Positions 24,402 to 24,615 of a stretch of DNA of 24,615 nt are shown here, one piece after another (position 1 is the stretch's first letter; the number at the start of each line of letters is the position of its first letter). Made by a program: the position numbers and the translations under genes. Below the pieces are notes generated by a model that was not told the origin of the DNA, did not search any database, and saw nothing but the letters and a program-made list of their open reading frames with translations. Origin of the DNA: JAOTYV01 sp041557595 (GTDB lineage Bacteria; Pseudomonadota; Alphaproteobacteria; UBA8366). The DNA lies in NCBI GenBank assembly GCA_041557595.1, contig JBFFGE010000056.1, forward strand, positions 1-24,615, in the 5' to 3' direction.

Positions 24402-24563
24402 TAGACTGCCATGTATATTTTGATGTTTCATAAGTGAAGTAAATAATTATTTAGATTTCGCATGACTATTATTCTACTGTTTTCCAAGAATAGAATTTTT
24501 TATTTATAGTAACGCTGAAGAAGCCGATTGATTCTGTGTTCTGGCGAATACCCCTAGAGCAGC

Positions 24564-24583
24564 GTGCGCCCATTTGGGCGCAC
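24564..24583. repeat. Perfect 8-bp palindrome with outer arms, possible dispersed intergenic element
   Basis: GTGCGCCC (24564-24571) and GGGCGCAC (24576-24583) form a perfect stem around ATTT. Outside it, GCAGC (24559-24563) and GCTGC (24588-24592) can also pair if ATAA is bulged. No T-run follows, so it is not a classical terminator. It resembles short palindromic intergenic repeats of alphaproteobacteria, but copy number cannot be judged from one window. Confidence 0.55.
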
Positions 24584-24615
24584 ATAAGCTGCTTGTCTTA
24601 TGACAGAGACGGTCC

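Larger units (their letters stand above)
24329..24615. other. AT-rich intergenic tract with no gene recognised
   Basis: About 24361-24510 holds only some 37 G or C in 150 bases, against a GC-rich surround. Stops occur in all frames and no tRNA or known RNA was recognised. It contains the promoter candidate for the minus-strand small genes and, at its right side, a strong palindrome at 24564-24583. An AT-rich 6-bp stem (ATTCTA 24471-24476, TAGAAT 24491-24496) followed by a T-rich run is also present but weak. Confidence 0.6.

Noticed and set aside
24471..24506. AT-rich hairpin with T-run as a terminator
   Set aside because: The stem is only six A/T-rich pairs and no plus-strand gene lies upstream.

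Overview
The window is GC-rich, tightly packed bacterial DNA. Gene content and protein style point to an alphaproteobacterium (Rhodospirillales or Hyphomicrobiales type). The clues are the RecQ variant, the M81, hydantoinase and CaiB families, and three small conserved hypothetical proteins typical of that class. This placement is inference from protein style; no rRNA or other marker is present. No tRNA, rRNA or CRISPR array was seen.

Layout. (a) 1-~118: the 5' end of an IS30-family transposase gene and the presumed IS end, abutting and probably clipping the 3' end of an MmgE/PrpD gene (82-1497, minus). (b) 1609-2793: a class III CoA-transferase, divergent from the PrpD gene. (c) 2812-6629, minus: a translationally coupled hyuB-hyuA pair, convergent with the CoA-transferase. 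(d) 6877-13491, plus: a complete family-5 peptide/opine-type ABC transporter (binding protein, two permeases, two ATPases), with a TauD/TfdA-like 2-oxoglutarate dioxygenase inserted between the binding protein and the permeases. (e) 13566-16687: a GMC flavin oxidoreductase and an M81 (MlrC-like) metallopeptidase. (f) 16711-18561, minus: RecQ helicase. (g) 18843-22380, plus: an Old Yellow Enzyme-type flavin oxidoreductase overlapping an orphan molybdenum hydroxylase large subunit. (h) 22509-24328: small and secreted hypothetical proteins, including a secreted seven-repeat C-x10-C protein and a 46-residue disordered protein. (i) 24329-24615: a very AT-rich intergenic tract followed by a strong palindrome.

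Working model (inference). Blocks a-e look like a catabolic locus. The ABC system imports a small amide, peptide-like or opine-like compound. The dioxygenase, GMC oxidoreductase, HyuAB and the M81 hydrolase would oxidise it and open amide or lactam bonds. The CoA-transferase and PrpD-family enzyme would handle the acid products. The substrate cannot be read from sequence, and no transcription regulator lies in the window. The OYE and molybdenum hydroxylase form a second two-gene redox unit.

The most unusual items are the secreted cysteine-repeat protein, the strong hairpin between binding protein and dioxygenase genes, the orphan CoxL-like subunit, the Pro-for-His change in the RecQ aromatic-rich loop, and the AT-rich island with its palindrome. 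None can be called a new system on sequence alone.
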